64,000 nt of DNA from Zasmidium citrigriseum (Eukaryota; Ascomycota; Dothideomycetes; Mycosphaerellales; Mycosphaerellaceae), in contig NHNW01000073.1 of assembly GCA_002786025.1 (NCBI GenBank), forward strand, positions 248,001-312,000, read 5' to 3'. Below the pieces are notes generated by a model. That model saw nothing but the letters and a program-made list of their open reading frames with translations. It made no database searches and had not been told where the DNA came from. Positions 21,730 through 32,255 of the stretch are shown piece after piece (within the stretch, counting starts at the first letter, position 1; each line of letters starts with the position of its first letter). A program made the translations under genes and the position numbers.

Positions 21730-24700
21730 ATGGACAAGAAACCGAGCACCACAGGCGCCAGGACGCCCGCCAGCAGTACAGCGGCAAAGGCCACCGATGA
21801 CAAGAAGAAGCCGACTACGACTTCGTCGCGACTGAGTTCATCGACTGCTAAACCAGCAGTGTCATCACCATCCACCGCCAGATCGAGCACGCTTTCGTCC
21901 CGAACGTCGACCACCGCTGCGAAGGCCCCGTCTGCGGCCACCCGTCCCACTGCCTCATCTGTGCGGAGAACCACTGAAGATGGCAAAGCTACAGACAGCA
22001 CTGAGAGTCGACGTCTGTCACGGACATCGACTTCTGCTACGCCGTCTACCACTCGAACAACCAGACCAGATACGACAGCAGACAAGAGCAGACGAACAAC
22101 GATAGGAGGCACGGTCTCTACATCTGCCACTTCAGCCAAACGTCCCTCAACTGTGGCTACCAGACCGGGTGCAACAAGCACGACTAGATCTCGAACGACG
22201 CCCATTACCCCCAAGCCTGCCTCCTCAAGAGCTACCTCGGTTGCAGGCGACAATGATTCTGGGATCAAGTCTCCTGCGAGCGAGTCTGTCCGGAGTGCAG
22301 GAAGTTCTGCGAGGCCACTGTCTCGAGATACAATTCCTGAAGAGCCAGATACTTTGACGGGAGCGCCGAGCATAGACGAGACTGCTGCTCGGAGCTTGGA
22401 TCCTCCATTCTCGCCTGCTAAGTCTCCCAGGAAACTGGAAATCCGCAATATGGCTTCTTCCACGCCCACGCTGAAGCCGCAAGCTGTCTCAGACAACGAA
22501 TCCGAGAAGAGATCGAAACCTGTTGCAAAACATTCCAGAGCACAGTCTGTCCAGGCCATGAAGCCTTTGACAGCCCCCGCGAACACGGCATTTGAAAGAG
22601 AACAGAATGCGAGGGAGATGGAAGTCATGCAGAATCTATTGCGGGAGAGCATCAAGCGAGACACAATGGCGGCCGAGATCAGAGATTTGAATGCCGAGAT
22701 CGCGAGGCTCGAACGACAGAATCAGCAGACCAGCAAATCTCAATCCAACGAGAGCGCCAACGGCAAGCGACTTGAGGCAGTGGAAGGAGAGATGAAAGAG
22801 CTGCGAGAGAAGCTACAACAAGAAATTGATGAAGCAAAGGGCTCTGCTGAGGCAGCGATCAAGGCGAGAAATCGTCTGCAGGAAGATCTCGATCGCACGC
22901 AGAAGGATGTAGCAGACTTGAACGAGACTCGTGAGAAGTTGCTGGAGGAGATCGAGCAGGCCAGGCAGTCTTCTACGGCCGCCGAACCGCCGCAGGTGTC
23001 GCAAGAGGAAATCGTGGAGCTCAAACAGGCTCGTGACAAGGCATTGAAAGAGCTCGATCAGCTTAGAGCGACTGCGGCAGAAGACATTGCTGTGACGGCG
23101 AAGCTGCAGGAAGAGCGAGATGCGGCTCAGCTGAGAGCTGCAGAGTTGGAGGAGGCCAAGGGGCAGCTGGAAGAGCAAGTTGAAGAGCTCAAGGCCTCTG
23201 CAGGAGAACAACAGACAGCATCAGCGGAGATCGAACGAGTGCAGAAAGAAGCAGACGAGGCCAAGGCAGCAGAAGCGGCAGCCATTGATACGAGCAAGCG
23301 TTTGCAGGAAGAACTTGAAGCTTCGCAAAAGGAGACAGGCAATCTCAAAGAGCAACAAGAAGCCCTCAATCAACAGATCGAAGAACTGAAATCCGCCGCC
23401 ACTACCGCGACGATGGAGTTGACGACCCGTTCGCAAGCTGACATCGATCGTTCCAGAAGGGAGACCGAAGATGCCAATGCAGCCGCAGCGGCAGCTCTGG
23501 ACAACAACAAGCGCCTGGAGGACGAACTTCAACAACCCCAGCAAGAACTCGCTGAGCTCAAGGCATCTGCTGCAGCTGCAGAACAGTCCACCAAAGCGCT
23601 CAAAGATGAAGTGCAGCTCTCGCGTATGGAGACAGAGAAGCTCGAATCTTCGGCAGCGGCTGCTACTGAGAGCAATGAGCAGCTGCAGTCAGAGATCGAA
23701 CGCATTCGACTAGAGCTCGAGAACGCAAAGACAACGGAAGCTGCCGGCGACGATGCAAGAGAGCAGGCACGTCGATTTGAACAGGAAATTGAAGATCTCA
23801 AAGCCTCTGCTCAGGCCGCAACACAGACCAGTCAACAGCTTGAGCAAGAAGTCAACCAGCTCAAGCAGGATCTTGACGATGCCAGAACTGCGGAAGCCGA
23901 TGCCTCCAAGTCCAACAAAGACTTGCAAGACCAGATCGAACGCTCTCAGGACACGATCGAGGAACTCAAGGCGTCTGCCGATGCCGCCGAGGAATCGAGA
24001 CGGGCGATGCAAGAAGAGCTCGAGCGTGCGTTCCAGGAGATTGACCAGGTTAGAGCATCGGCGGCTTCCGCATCTGATGCCGAGAAGCAAGAACTTCAGG
24101 AGCAGCTGGAGGCCACTCGGCAGGAGCTCGAACAATCCAAGACGTCCGCAGAGGATGCGATCGACAAGTTGGAAGCACTGCAAGAGAGCGTAGGCACCCA
24201 AGATTCGGAGAAGGCGGAGCTCAGCACGACCCTGGAATCTCTACGCAGCGAACTGGCACAAGTCAAACGGTCTTTGGAAGAGGAACGTAGCGCTTCTGCC
24301 AGAGCCGCGTCCCAGTCGGATGAAAAGTACCAGAACGAGCGCGACCTGTCTTCGAAGGAGCTGGAAGAGACCAAGGCACTCGCTACTCGGCATGGCGAGA
24401 CGGTGCAGAGTTTGCAGGACGAGAAGGAGAAGCTCACGACCAGTCTGGAATCTCTGCAGACTGAGCTCGCCCAACTCAAGCAGACCTTGGAGGAAGAGCG
24501 TACCGCTGCTGCGTCTGCTACATCGCAATCCGACCAGAAATATCAGGATGAGCGTGATGCAGCTTCGAAGGAGCTTGACGAGGCTAAGGCACTTGCAGCC
24601 CAACATGGTGAGACGGTTCAGGGCTTGACCGATGAGAAGGAGAAGCTCGCAAACACCTTGGAATCTTTGCGAGGGGAGCTTGCCCAACTGAAGCAGACTC

Positions 24701-26943
24701 TACAGGAGGAGCGCACTGCCTCTTCATCTGCCACTTCGCAGTCAGACCAGAAGTATCAAAACGAGCGTGAGGCAGCATCGAAGGAGCTGAACGAAGCCAA
24801 GGCGCTTGCAGCACAACACGGCGAAATAGTGGAGAGCCTGCAGGACGAGAAGGACAACCTTCAGGCCGAAGTCGAAGGATATCGAAAGACGTTGGAAGAG
24901 ACGCAAGCGACTGCTGCCACGGCTGCGGAAACGAACGGACGCCTGGAGGAAGAATTAACCGCCATGAAAATTCAGATGGAGCAGTCGCAGAAGGAAATTG
25001 ACTACTTCAAGACTGGGTCTGCACAAGCTGGTGAATCTACCAAGACTCTTCAGGACGAGCTCGAGGGGTATCGAAAGGCACTGGAAGAGACGCAAACGAC
25101 TGCTGCCACGGCTACAGAATCCAACAAAGCCTTACAAGAAGAGATCGATAGGCTGAAAGCTCAAGCGGAGCAGTCTCAGAAAGAGCATGAGGAATTCAAG
25201 ACTTCTTCTGCCCAGGCTGGGGAATCGACGAAGAGTCTTCAGGACGAGCTCGAAACCCTCAAACGTGAACTTCAGACCTCGAAGGAAGCCACCGAACGCC
25301 ACGCCGAGGAAAAGACTGCAAAGGACCAGCAGATCAGTGATCTCGGCAAAGTCGCAGAGGAATTGCAGACGAAACTTCAAGAGCACCAGCGAGCTCTCGA
25401 TGATGCGAAGCGTAGTGCCGATGAGCAGACTTCGGGACACGGCAGCCTTGTGCAGACTCTTAACGAGCAGCTTGCCGACAAGGAAGCCACCGTCGCTGAG
25501 TTGACGTCTTCACTGACGTCTGCTCAAGAGGAGCTCAATGCGTTGCGCGTATCGAAGGATACATTTGAGCGAATCGCCAAGCAGAGTGAGACGTTGCAGA
25601 CTGCACACGATGACCTTCAGAAGCAACATCTTGAGCTACAAGCTACCTATGAGCAAGAGCAGAGGTCTCGGGACCAGCTCGTCGACGAGTTGCGGACGTT
25701 GCAACAAGATCACGAAGCTCTGAAGGGTCAGCACGAAAGCCATCAGACAATCATCGCTGCGAGAGACGAGAAAGTGGCGGAGAAAGAGCATCGCATCGAG
25801 GAGCTGCTCTCCACGCTTGCATCCGTCAAGGGCGAGAAGGCTACAGCTGAAGAGGCTCTCAGCAATGTCCACGAAGAACTCAAGCGTCTGCAGACTGCTC
25901 TGGACTCCTCCAATCAAGACATCGAGGGGAAAGAAAAGGGCCTCGCACGCCAACTCAGCGACCTCAACATCCAGCACAATCGCGAACTTGAAGAAGAGGC
26001 CCAGAAGCACGAAGCCACCCTCCGTGAACTTCGGACGGTGTCCTCACAACTCAAAGACCACGAACAACGCCGCCACGCCGCCGAAAGCTCCCTCGCCGCC
26101 GTTCAAGAAGAACTCGCCCAAATCCGCCGCGACGCCGACGGCACCGCCCAAGTCGAACAAGTCAAAAAAGAACACCTCGAAGACCTCGTCTCCTCCCTCG
26201 CGGCCGCGAAAGGCGAGAAAGCCCTCGCCGAAGACTCCCTCGCCCGGATGCAAAATGAAATGCAACGTCTGCAGGGCATGTTCGACACCGCGGCGCAAGA
26301 GATCAAAACCAAAGATCAGCAGATGGAGGAGCTCGTGAGTAGTCTTGCGGCTGCGAAGAATGAGGCTTTCTCTGCGAAGGAGGCGCTTGCGGGCATGCAT
26401 GATTTGAGGGAGATGCCACCGCAGATGCCGAGACAGTTGAGTGAGGGGAAGGATACGTTCCAGGTGCAGCAGGAATTGGAGTTTGGGACGCCGGGGAGGG
26501 CGGGGTTGGAGCATGTTTTTATTAATCGGGCTGAGACGCCGCTTGCGTACGTCGAGGACGGGCATCACCATCACCCGTCGCAGGCGAACGGCAACGGAAC
26601 CGTGAGGGAAGACCCCTTCGCCTACCAAGACCCCACCACCGACGAAATCATCGTCGAACGAGAAGAAAGCAGCGAAGGGGATGGCGACCCCTTCGTCGCT
26701 GCCACCGCACCCACACACCCTCCTCCGACCACAAACGGGATTACACTCGAAGGCACATTAGAGAGCCTCCGCGTGCAAACCGAACAACTCCTCGAAATCA
26801 ACAACGATTTCATCGAAGAGCAGAAACGTTGGGGACGAAGAGTGAAGGATGCGAGTTTGAGGAGGAGGGAGGTTGCTGCTGCGCCGGGGGCGAGTCCCGG
26901 GGTGTTGGCGAGTTTTAGGGGTGGGATGTTTGATGGGTCGTGA
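21730..26943 (+). CDS. Large coiled-coil protein with internal tandem repeats
   Basis: This is an uninterrupted 1737-aa frame. Residues 1-200 are Ser/Thr/Ala/Lys-rich and disordered, resembling microtubule-associated or cytoskeletal linker tails. Residues about 280-1560 are an almost continuous coiled coil rich in Glu, Gln, Leu and Ala. Within the coil are three units of exactly 71 residues (from residues 827, 898 and 969) and two units of exactly 63 residues (from about residue 1049). The C-terminal 150 residues contain acidic patches and a final short helix (LESLRVQTEQLLEINNDFIEEQKRWGRR). The general look is that of myosin-tail or golgin-like scaffolds, but no catalytic or motor domain is present and I assign no orthologue. 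The start is the ATG at 21730. Confidence 0.8.
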   Translation: MDKKPSTTGARTPASSTAAKATDDKKKPTTTSSRLSSSTAKPAVSSPSTARSSTLSSRTSTTAAKAPSAATRPTASSVRRTTEDGKATDSTESRRLSRTSTSATPSTTRTTRPDTTADKSRRTTIGGTVSTSATSAKRPSTVATRPGATSTTRSRTTPITPKPASSRATSVAGDNDSGIKSPASESVRSAGSSARPLSRDTIPEEPDTLTGAPSIDETAARSLDPPFSPAKSPRKLEIRNMASSTPTLKPQAVSDNESEKRSKPVAKHSRAQSVQAMKPLTAPANTAFEREQNAREMEVMQNLLRESIKRDTMAAEIRDLNAEIARLERQNQQTSKSQSNESANGKRLEAVEGEMKELREKLQQEIDEAKGSAEAAIKARNRLQEDLDRTQKDVADLNETREKLLEEIEQARQSSTAAEPPQVSQEEIVELKQARDKALKELDQLRATAAEDIAVTAKLQEERDAAQLRAAELEEAKGQLEEQVEELKASAGEQQTASAEIERVQKEADEAKAAEAAAIDTSKRLQEELEASQKETGNLKEQQEALNQQIEELKSAATTATMELTTRSQADIDRSRRETEDANAAAAAALDNNKRLEDELQQPQQELAELKASAAAAEQSTKALKDEVQLSRMETEKLESSAAAATESNEQLQSEIERIRLELENAKTTEAAGDDAREQARRFEQEIEDLKASAQAATQTSQQLEQEVNQLKQDLDDARTAEADASKSNKDLQDQIERSQDTIEELKASADAAEESRRAMQEELERAFQEIDQVRASAASASDAEKQELQEQLEATRQELEQSKTSAEDAIDKLEALQESVGTQDSEKAELSTTLESLRSELAQVKRSLEEERSASARAASQSDEKYQNERDLSSKELEETKALATRHGETVQSLQDEKEKLTTSLESLQTELAQLKQTLEEERTAAASATSQSDQKYQDERDAASKELDEAKALAAQHGETVQGLTDEKEKLANTLESLRGELAQLKQTLQEERTASSSATSQSDQKYQNEREAASKELNEAKALAAQHGEIVESLQDEKDNLQAEVEGYRKTLEETQATAATAAETNGRLEEELTAMKIQMEQSQKEIDYFKTGSAQAGESTKTLQDELEGYRKALEETQTTAATATESNKALQEEIDRLKAQAEQSQKEHEEFKTSSAQAGESTKSLQDELETLKRELQTSKEATERHAEEKTAKDQQISDLGKVAEELQTKLQEHQRALDDAKRSADEQTSGHGSLVQTLNEQLADKEATVAELTSSLTSAQEELNALRVSKDTFERIAKQSETLQTAHDDLQKQHLELQATYEQEQRSRDQLVDELRTLQQDHEALKGQHESHQTIIAARDEKVAEKEHRIEELLSTLASVKGEKATAEEALSNVHEELKRLQTALDSSNQDIEGKEKGLARQLSDLNIQHNRELEEEAQKHEATLRELRTVSSQLKDHEQRRHAAESSLAAVQEELAQIRRDADGTAQVEQVKKEHLEDLVSSLAAAKGEKALAEDSLARMQNEMQRLQGMFDTAAQEIKTKDQQMEELVSSLAAAKNEAFSAKEALAGMHDLREMPPQMPRQLSEGKDTFQVQQELEFGTPGRAGLEHVFINRAETPLAYVEDGHHHHPSQANGNGTVREDPFAYQDPTTDEIIVEREESSEGDGDPFVAATAPTHPPPTTNGITLEGTLESLRVQTEQLLEINNDFIEEQKRWGRRVKDASLRRREVAAAPGASPGVLASFRGGMFDGS
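24208..24846 (+). repeat. Three 213 bp in-frame tandem repeats
   Basis: Units start at 24208, 24421 and 24634. Each encodes a variant of EK..L..(T/S)LESL followed by ELAQ.K.(S/T)L.EER and SQSD.KYQ.ER. The period is exact at 71 codons, not a multiple of the seven-residue heptad (71 = 70 + 1). Confidence 0.85.
24874..25251 (+). repeat. Two 189 bp in-frame tandem repeats
   Basis: Units begin at 24874 and 25063 and carry GYRK.LEETQ, then SQKE, then SAQAGESTK.LQDELE. The period is 63 codons, nine complete heptads. Confidence 0.8.
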
Positions 26944-27403
26944 GAAGACGTAAAAGGGGGAGGTGGAGGGGAAGGGGACTTGGGCGACTTGGAACAGAGG
27001 TGGAGGGGCTGTGTGAAAAAGCGAAGTGTGATGGATTTCTTTTGGGCTTAGGACGTGTGTTAGATACCCCCTTGATGGATCTCGCCTGGATGATGGCTGA
27101 GTTGGGTTTGCTTTGGGCGTGGATGGAGAGAGAATATTAGTTGTTAATGGTAATGTTACATACCTCACCTCACTCCTCACGACCGTGGGACACTCGTATG
27201 GCCTTGACTGTCCAATGTGATTTCATGTTGAACCTGGCGAAAATGAAAGAGACATGTGTTGAAGCTCATAATCATTCCCACTCCTTTTCTTGTGGTCTTG
27301 TCTGTCATCTACGTACCACACAGCAAGCAAGCGTCTATGCAACCAGCGAGCTCGTCCATCTCCGAGACACTCTTGGTCTCCTTTCTCTTTTTTTGGTCTC
27401 CAT
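26944..27403. other. Intergenic region between convergent genes
   Basis: These 460 bp lie between the 3' end of the coiled-coil gene and the 3' end of the lysyl-tRNA synthetase gene. They should hold both 3' untranslated regions. No further gene was seen. Confidence 0.5.
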
Positions 27404-29341
27404 CTATTTATGCGGAATCCCCTCCTCCGGCACAGGCTCCACACCCGCAACCTCCGCCGCCTTAGGCTGCTCACTCGCATGACCCTCAGGCTTCATGAAC
27501 GGGAAAGCCAGCACCTCCTTAATACTATAATTATTCGTCAAAAACATCACCATCCGATCAATCCCCATTCCCCAACCTCCCGTCGGTGGCAGACCATACT
27601 CCATCGCCTTGAGGAACCCCTCATCGAGCGGCTGGGCTTCGTCGTCACCCTGCGCCTTCTGACGGGCTTGCTCTTCGAAACGGAGACGTTGGTCGAAGGG
27701 ATCGTTCAACTCGGTGTAGGCGTTGATGATCTCTTTCTTGCAGACGAAAGCTTCGAAACGCTCGCAGAGACCTTTTTCGGAGCGGTGGTATTTGGCCAAG
27801 GGGGACATCATTTGTGGGTGGCCGGTAATGAAGGTCGGGTTGATGCATTTCTCTTCGATGAATTCGCCGACCATCTTGTCGATCATGCGGGCGTTGGTGA
27901 GGGGTGGGGCGCAGTCGACGCCCGTCTTCTTGAGCATGCGCCTGAGGAAGTCGTTGGTTTCTTGCGTGTGGAGTTGGTCGCCGGGTGGGAATTTCTCGCC
28001 GCAGGCTTCTTCCAGGGCGGGGATCATCTCGACCTTCTTCCAGGGGCGGGCCCAGTTCACCTTGTACTCTTCGCCGTGCTGGGTCGTGAAGGTTGTCTCG
28101 AGACCGCCGGTGACGTACTTGACGATGCCTTCGACGAGCTCTTCGGTGCGGTCCATGACATCGTTGACATCGGCGAACGCCTCGTAGTACTCGCAGGTGG
28201 TGAACTCGGGGTTGTGGGTGAGATCGATGCCTTCGTTACGGAACTGACGACCAAGCTCGTAGACCTTGCTGATACCGCCAATGACAAGCTGCTTGAGAGG
28301 CAACTCAGTGGCAATACGGAGAGCAAGAGTCATGTCGAGCTCATTGTGGTGGGTGAAGAACGGCTTGGCCGTAGCACCACCAGCAGAACCCATCAGAATC
28401 GGCGTCTCAATCTCGAAGAAGTCGTTGTCGTCGAAGTAGCGTCGGATGTATCTCGTGATGAGCGAGCGAGTCTTGAAGGTATCGATGGTGCTCTTGTTCA
28501 TGATCATGTCCAGATGTCGGTTACGGTACCGCTGCTCCTGGTCCGTGAAGCCATAGTGCTCAGATGGGATCTGGTGCAGACAAGGCGCAAGCAACTGGAC
28601 CTCCTGAGCAAAGATCGAGAGCTCACCAGGGTTGTCCTCTCTCTTCGGGTTCGTACGTCCCGGGTACCCAGTGACACCAATGATATCTCCACGCCTCAAG
28701 ATATCATGCTGCTTAGCGAAAGGCACCTCACTCGTGTTCTCAAAGTTCTGGGCCATGATCTGGATATCCGCGCCATTGACGCTGACCTCATAGAAGCGAA
28801 GGTTCTCGCCCGAGGTACGAATGTTGTAGATACGCGCTCCCACGCTGATGACCTTGTCCTTGATGAACTCGCCCTTCTTCAAGTGTCCGAATTCCTTCTG
28901 GAAGTTGCGCATGTCGTAGGTGACATGGAACTTGTGCGGGTACGGGTTCGGGTCGTTGGTCTCCTTCATACGCTTGACGGCGCGGGATCGGATCTCGAAG
29001 TATTGCTGTCATATCCCCATCAGTCTTGACTTTCTCTATTGTCAATGGCTGTCCTGACTCACATGGGGATTGAGCTGGGCCTCATTCTCAGCGTCCGCAC
29101 CGGCCTTACGCTTCGGTGCTGGAGGAGCCTGTCGAGAAGCAGCGGCCTCTGCCTTCTTGGCCTCCTTCTCGCGGGCCTTCTGGCGCTTCTTCAATTCCGT
29201 CTTGGACACCATCTCGCCCGTGACCTCATCCTTGAGCAGGTTGGGCTGCGTGGTGTTGTCCGAGGTGGTCAATTCGCTGACCTTGTCCGCCACGGCCTGG
29301 ACGCCGTCCTTCACAGCGTCTGCTGCCTGTTGTGCCGACAT
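27404..29341 (-). CDS. KRS1: Lysyl-tRNA synthetase, cytosolic (class II)
   Basis: The enzyme charges tRNA-Lys with lysine. Two exons (29341-29063 and 29005-27404) are separated by a 57 nt intron (GTGAGT...GACAG) and give about 626 aa. The N-terminal extension is Lys/Ala-rich (TELKKRQKAREKEAKKAEAA), as in eukaryotic cytosolic enzymes. An OB-fold anticodon-binding domain follows. Class II motif 2 is visible (RNEGIDLTHNPEFTTCEYYE), and so is motif 3 (GGWGMGIDRMVMFLTN followed by IKEVLAFPFMKP). The start is the ATG at 29341 (MSAQQAAD). Length and motifs match fungal KRS1. Confidence 0.95.
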
Positions 29342-29753
29342 GGTGGTGTTTGTTGTGGTAAACAGAAAGCAAAATGCGGTGGGCTGGCGGGCTTTGTATG
29401 CAATTTTGGAGGGGCAGCTCGAAAAATGAGTCTGTGCTTGACTCACCCACTGTGGAGGCCGAGCCGCCGATGACACCGATTGATGAGAGCGTCAATACTT
29501 GATTAATATCTTAATGAAATGAGAACTCTGTGCCGACTTCACGTCGTTGCTCACAATTGCAGTCACTCGGTTCGATTCAAAGCAAAGCTACAGAAACTAT
29601 CATCTGATCCAGCCCTATCCAGTCCAAGCAACCTCCCACAGAAGCCGCATTGCAAGACCGAAGTCTCAGGGTATCGACGTATCCATAATGAAAAGCAGCC
29701 CGCATAACTCCCTTGCTCCTTGGTTCGATGTTCCCTCTTCTTTCTTTTTACTT
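29342..29753. other. Intergenic region, no gene seen
   Basis: These 412 bp lie between the start of the lysyl-tRNA synthetase gene and the stop of the BYE1-like gene, both on the minus strand. They should hold the KRS1 promoter and the BYE1 3' end. No other signal was assigned. Confidence 0.45.
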
Positions 29754-32255
29754 TCATGCAGAATACAACTTCTTCACCAATGCATCAAAGTCCGTCTGCG
29801 TGTTCGGATCCTCGTCCAGAATCTTCTTAAGATTCTGCAGTCGGTCGCGATCGATGTTCGGCGCCTGCGAGAGGATGAGCTGTGCCGTTGGGCAGTGTTG
29901 CAGAGGGCCCAATATCTCGCTGATCATGGGGTTCGGTCCTGGTTGAGCAGGATTCGGCGGTGGTTGATGATGTTGTGGGGGTGGTTGGACGGGTTGCGCC
30001 GTGTACGGGTTTGGTGGCAGTCCGCCTGGGTTGGGCGCCCCATAGCCAGCTTGTGGCGGAGCGGGTGAGAAAGAAGGATTTTGGGTATTGATGGGGGAGC
30101 CAGCTGGTCCTCCAATACTCTGGCGCACGTGAGGTGGCAAGTGGCCGTTTGCTGGGTGCTGGCTGGGTGTTGAATCTGCTGCGACTGGCGGCTCCTCTGG
30201 CGAACGAGTCGCAACAATCGTCGCCAAGAGCAATCGCTCCTCCACTGGTGTCTTGATATTGCACTCCTCCAGCATCTTGACATGTGCTGGCAGCTCTGAG
30301 CCGACCTCCACTGGAATGATGTAGAAGTCCTTGGCAATCTTCGGCTTCGACTTCTCCACCACGGCGTACCTCTCACGGCTGTGGAAGTATTCGAAGATGT
30401 GATTGAAGGGCTCGATGGTGTCGTATGGTGTGAGAGCCAGAACCGACACGTCGCTGCTGCTGCTCCATGGCAGGCCGCAAAGGTAGTCTTCAGCTTTAGG
30501 GATGGCCAGTCGGCCGTCAATTGAGAGCTTCTCAGGCAGCAGCATTTGCCATTGAAGAGTTGCAGCGAGATCGCGCCCTGCCACGAATCGTGCATTGACA
30601 GTCACTTCATCCTCGTTCGGCTGCATGAGCTTGCCGCGCCAGACAATGGCATCAGAGCCGGTCGCATCAGCAGGAGAGTACGACTCGTCGTTATCGTCAA
30701 GCATCCTATCGATATCCGGATCATCGCGAGCGCCATTCTGCTGGACTGGTGCTGGTGCGCTGGGTTTGCGGGCGTGCGTCGCCATCGGTCGAGGTGCGGT
30801 ACCAGTGGGTGAGCCGGCAGTCTTTGCCCAGATATTCTTCATGTCGAACTGCTGCTGGCTTGATGAGCGGCGCTCCATTCCAGCGTCGGCTTGCTGTGTC
30901 GTGTCGATGGCCAAAGGTGGTTGGTTGTTGACTGGCGACCCGGCTTGGGCTGATGTCTCGCGAGGTGGTTCTGGCATAGGCTGCGGCTGCGGCTCACTTG
31001 GCTGTTGGCCCTCCATTTCGATCTCGTGGAAGCCCTTGTGGTCTTGCTTGTATCTGGGGCCTTCTTCCTCAACGGCTATGGCCTGCCTGTCAAGCGCTTC
31101 TTTCATCGCGGCACGCTCCTTCTGCAGCTCCTCACTCGCCATATCGCTGCTGCTCATGGTCGATAGCTCATCTGCAGTCAGCGACCCGTTGAGCAGGCGC
31201 TCGATAAGAATGGTGTTCTTCTTCAGGTTCGCGTTGAGCGCCATAAACTGCTGCTTGTAGGCAGGCTGCTTCACTTCATGGTTCATGTGAAGTGCGTATT
31301 CGATTCTAGCTCCGTAGTGTTCAGCGAGTGAGGTAGGAGTCTGGTTTGCAGGTAGCTTGAAGCCAGACTTGACACGCTGCTGAATGTCTCCGGCCAAGAT
31401 CTTGCTCAAGGCCTGAGCCACGCTTTGACGCTCCTTGGGCAACTCTTTGATCGGAACCAGGGCAGTGTCCGTATCCATGACCACTTTGCTCTCAGCAGGA
31501 GACGACTTGCGACGCTTGTCCTTTCTTCCGGCGGGCTTCTCCTCAGTCGCCGGCTTAGCCTCTGGCTCTGGAGCAGCCTCCTCTTCCCTCTTCCGCTTGT
31601 TGCTCGTTTCCTGCTTGCCATTGGTTGCCGGGGTCGATTCTGCGGTTGGAGCAGGATCAGCAGGCGGCTGTGGCGCGATATCCTTCTTCAACCACGCCGG
31701 TCGGTATTCCTCGCCCTGCTTGCCCTTGCTCTTCCGGCTCTTGCTCATCTTCTTCTCATTCTGGTAGAGTTTGTTACGCGTCTCCCAGATCTTCTCGCCG
31801 CGCTGCAAAGCCTGGATAGTCTCCTCATGCTCTTCTGGCCGGCACTCTTCGCAGAAATAGTGGTCTGGCACATCATCCTCATCGTCCGGGATTCCCATAC
31901 AGACATTGTGTTGCCAAACTGTGCACGCGTCGCATCCGATGAAAGCGCGCTTATCCTTGGGATTGGAGTTGCCGCATATACAGCGAATGACCTCCTCGTC
32001 GTCCTCATCTTGTGGTTCAGGTTCGGTGGACTTCTTGGGAGGCTTGCTCTTGGGAGCTGCTTTGGCAGGCTTTGGGTTGGGCGCTGGGGAGGAAGAGGCG
32101 TTCTTGTGCTGGCCTTTGGTGGCCCGGCCTGAGCGGCGAGGTTCCTCTGCGATCGCGTTAGCAAATGTATCTCTGGTGGGGATGTTGACGATCGTGCTCC
32201 ACGTATTGTGACGCGGCACATCGTCTACGGGCGTGTTCCGTGGCTTACCTGACAT
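29754..32255 (-). CDS. BYE1-like transcription elongation regulator (PHD, TFIIS-central, SPOC)
   Basis: This protein of about 833 aa has the domain order of yeast BYE1 and animal PHF3/DIDO. A PHD finger lies at about residues 89-140 (CICGN, GCDACTVWQHNVCMG, FCEECRP). A TFIIS central domain lies at about 270-390 (LSKILAGDIQQRVKSGFKLP and onward). A SPOC domain lies at about 530-670 (WRGKLMQPNEDEVTVNARF to DFYIIPVEVG). A Pro/Gln-rich tail completes it. BYE1 binds H3K4-trimethylated nucleosomes through PHD and RNA polymerase II through the TFIIS-like domain. The ATG at 32255 (MSGKPRN) is preferred; the open frame continues upstream without another ATG. The gene is divergent from the ZNF830-like gene. 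Confidence 0.9.
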   Translation of the reverse strand: MSGKPRNTPVDDVPRHNTWSTIVNIPTRDTFANAIAEEPRRSGRATKGQHKNASSSPAPNPKPAKAAPKSKPPKKSTEPEPQDEDDEEVIRCICGNSNPKDKRAFIGCDACTVWQHNVCMGIPDDEDDVPDHYFCEECRPEEHEETIQALQRGEKIWETRNKLYQNEKKMSKSRKSKGKQGEEYRPAWLKKDIAPQPPADPAPTAESTPATNGKQETSNKRKREEEAAPEPEAKPATEEKPAGRKDKRRKSSPAESKVVMDTDTALVPIKELPKERQSVAQALSKILAGDIQQRVKSGFKLPANQTPTSLAEHYGARIEYALHMNHEVKQPAYKQQFMALNANLKKNTILIERLLNGSLTADELSTMSSSDMASEELQKERAAMKEALDRQAIAVEEEGPRYKQDHKGFHEIEMEGQQPSEPQPQPMPEPPRETSAQAGSPVNNQPPLAIDTTQQADAGMERRSSSQQQFDMKNIWAKTAGSPTGTAPRPMATHARKPSAPAPVQQNGARDDPDIDRMLDDNDESYSPADATGSDAIVWRGKLMQPNEDEVTVNARFVAGRDLAATLQWQMLLPEKLSIDGRLAIPKAEDYLCGLPWSSSSDVSVLALTPYDTIEPFNHIFEYFHSRERYAVVEKSKPKIAKDFYIIPVEVGSELPAHVKMLEECNIKTPVEERLLLATIVATRSPEEPPVAADSTPSQHPANGHLPPHVRQSIGGPAGSPINTQNPSFSPAPPQAGYGAPNPGGLPPNPYTAQPVQPPPQHHQPPPNPAQPGPNPMISEILGPLQHCPTAQLILSQAPNIDRDRLQNLKKILDEDPNTQTDFDALVKKLYSA

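Noticed and set aside
21714..22664. A 316-aa minus-strand open frame opposite the start of the coiled-coil gene.
   Set aside because: It is an antisense shadow produced by the Ser/Thr/Ala-rich codons of the plus-strand gene.
27290..29029. A 579-aa plus-strand open frame.
   Set aside because: It is the antisense shadow of the lysyl-tRNA synthetase gene, whose class II motifs read on the minus strand.
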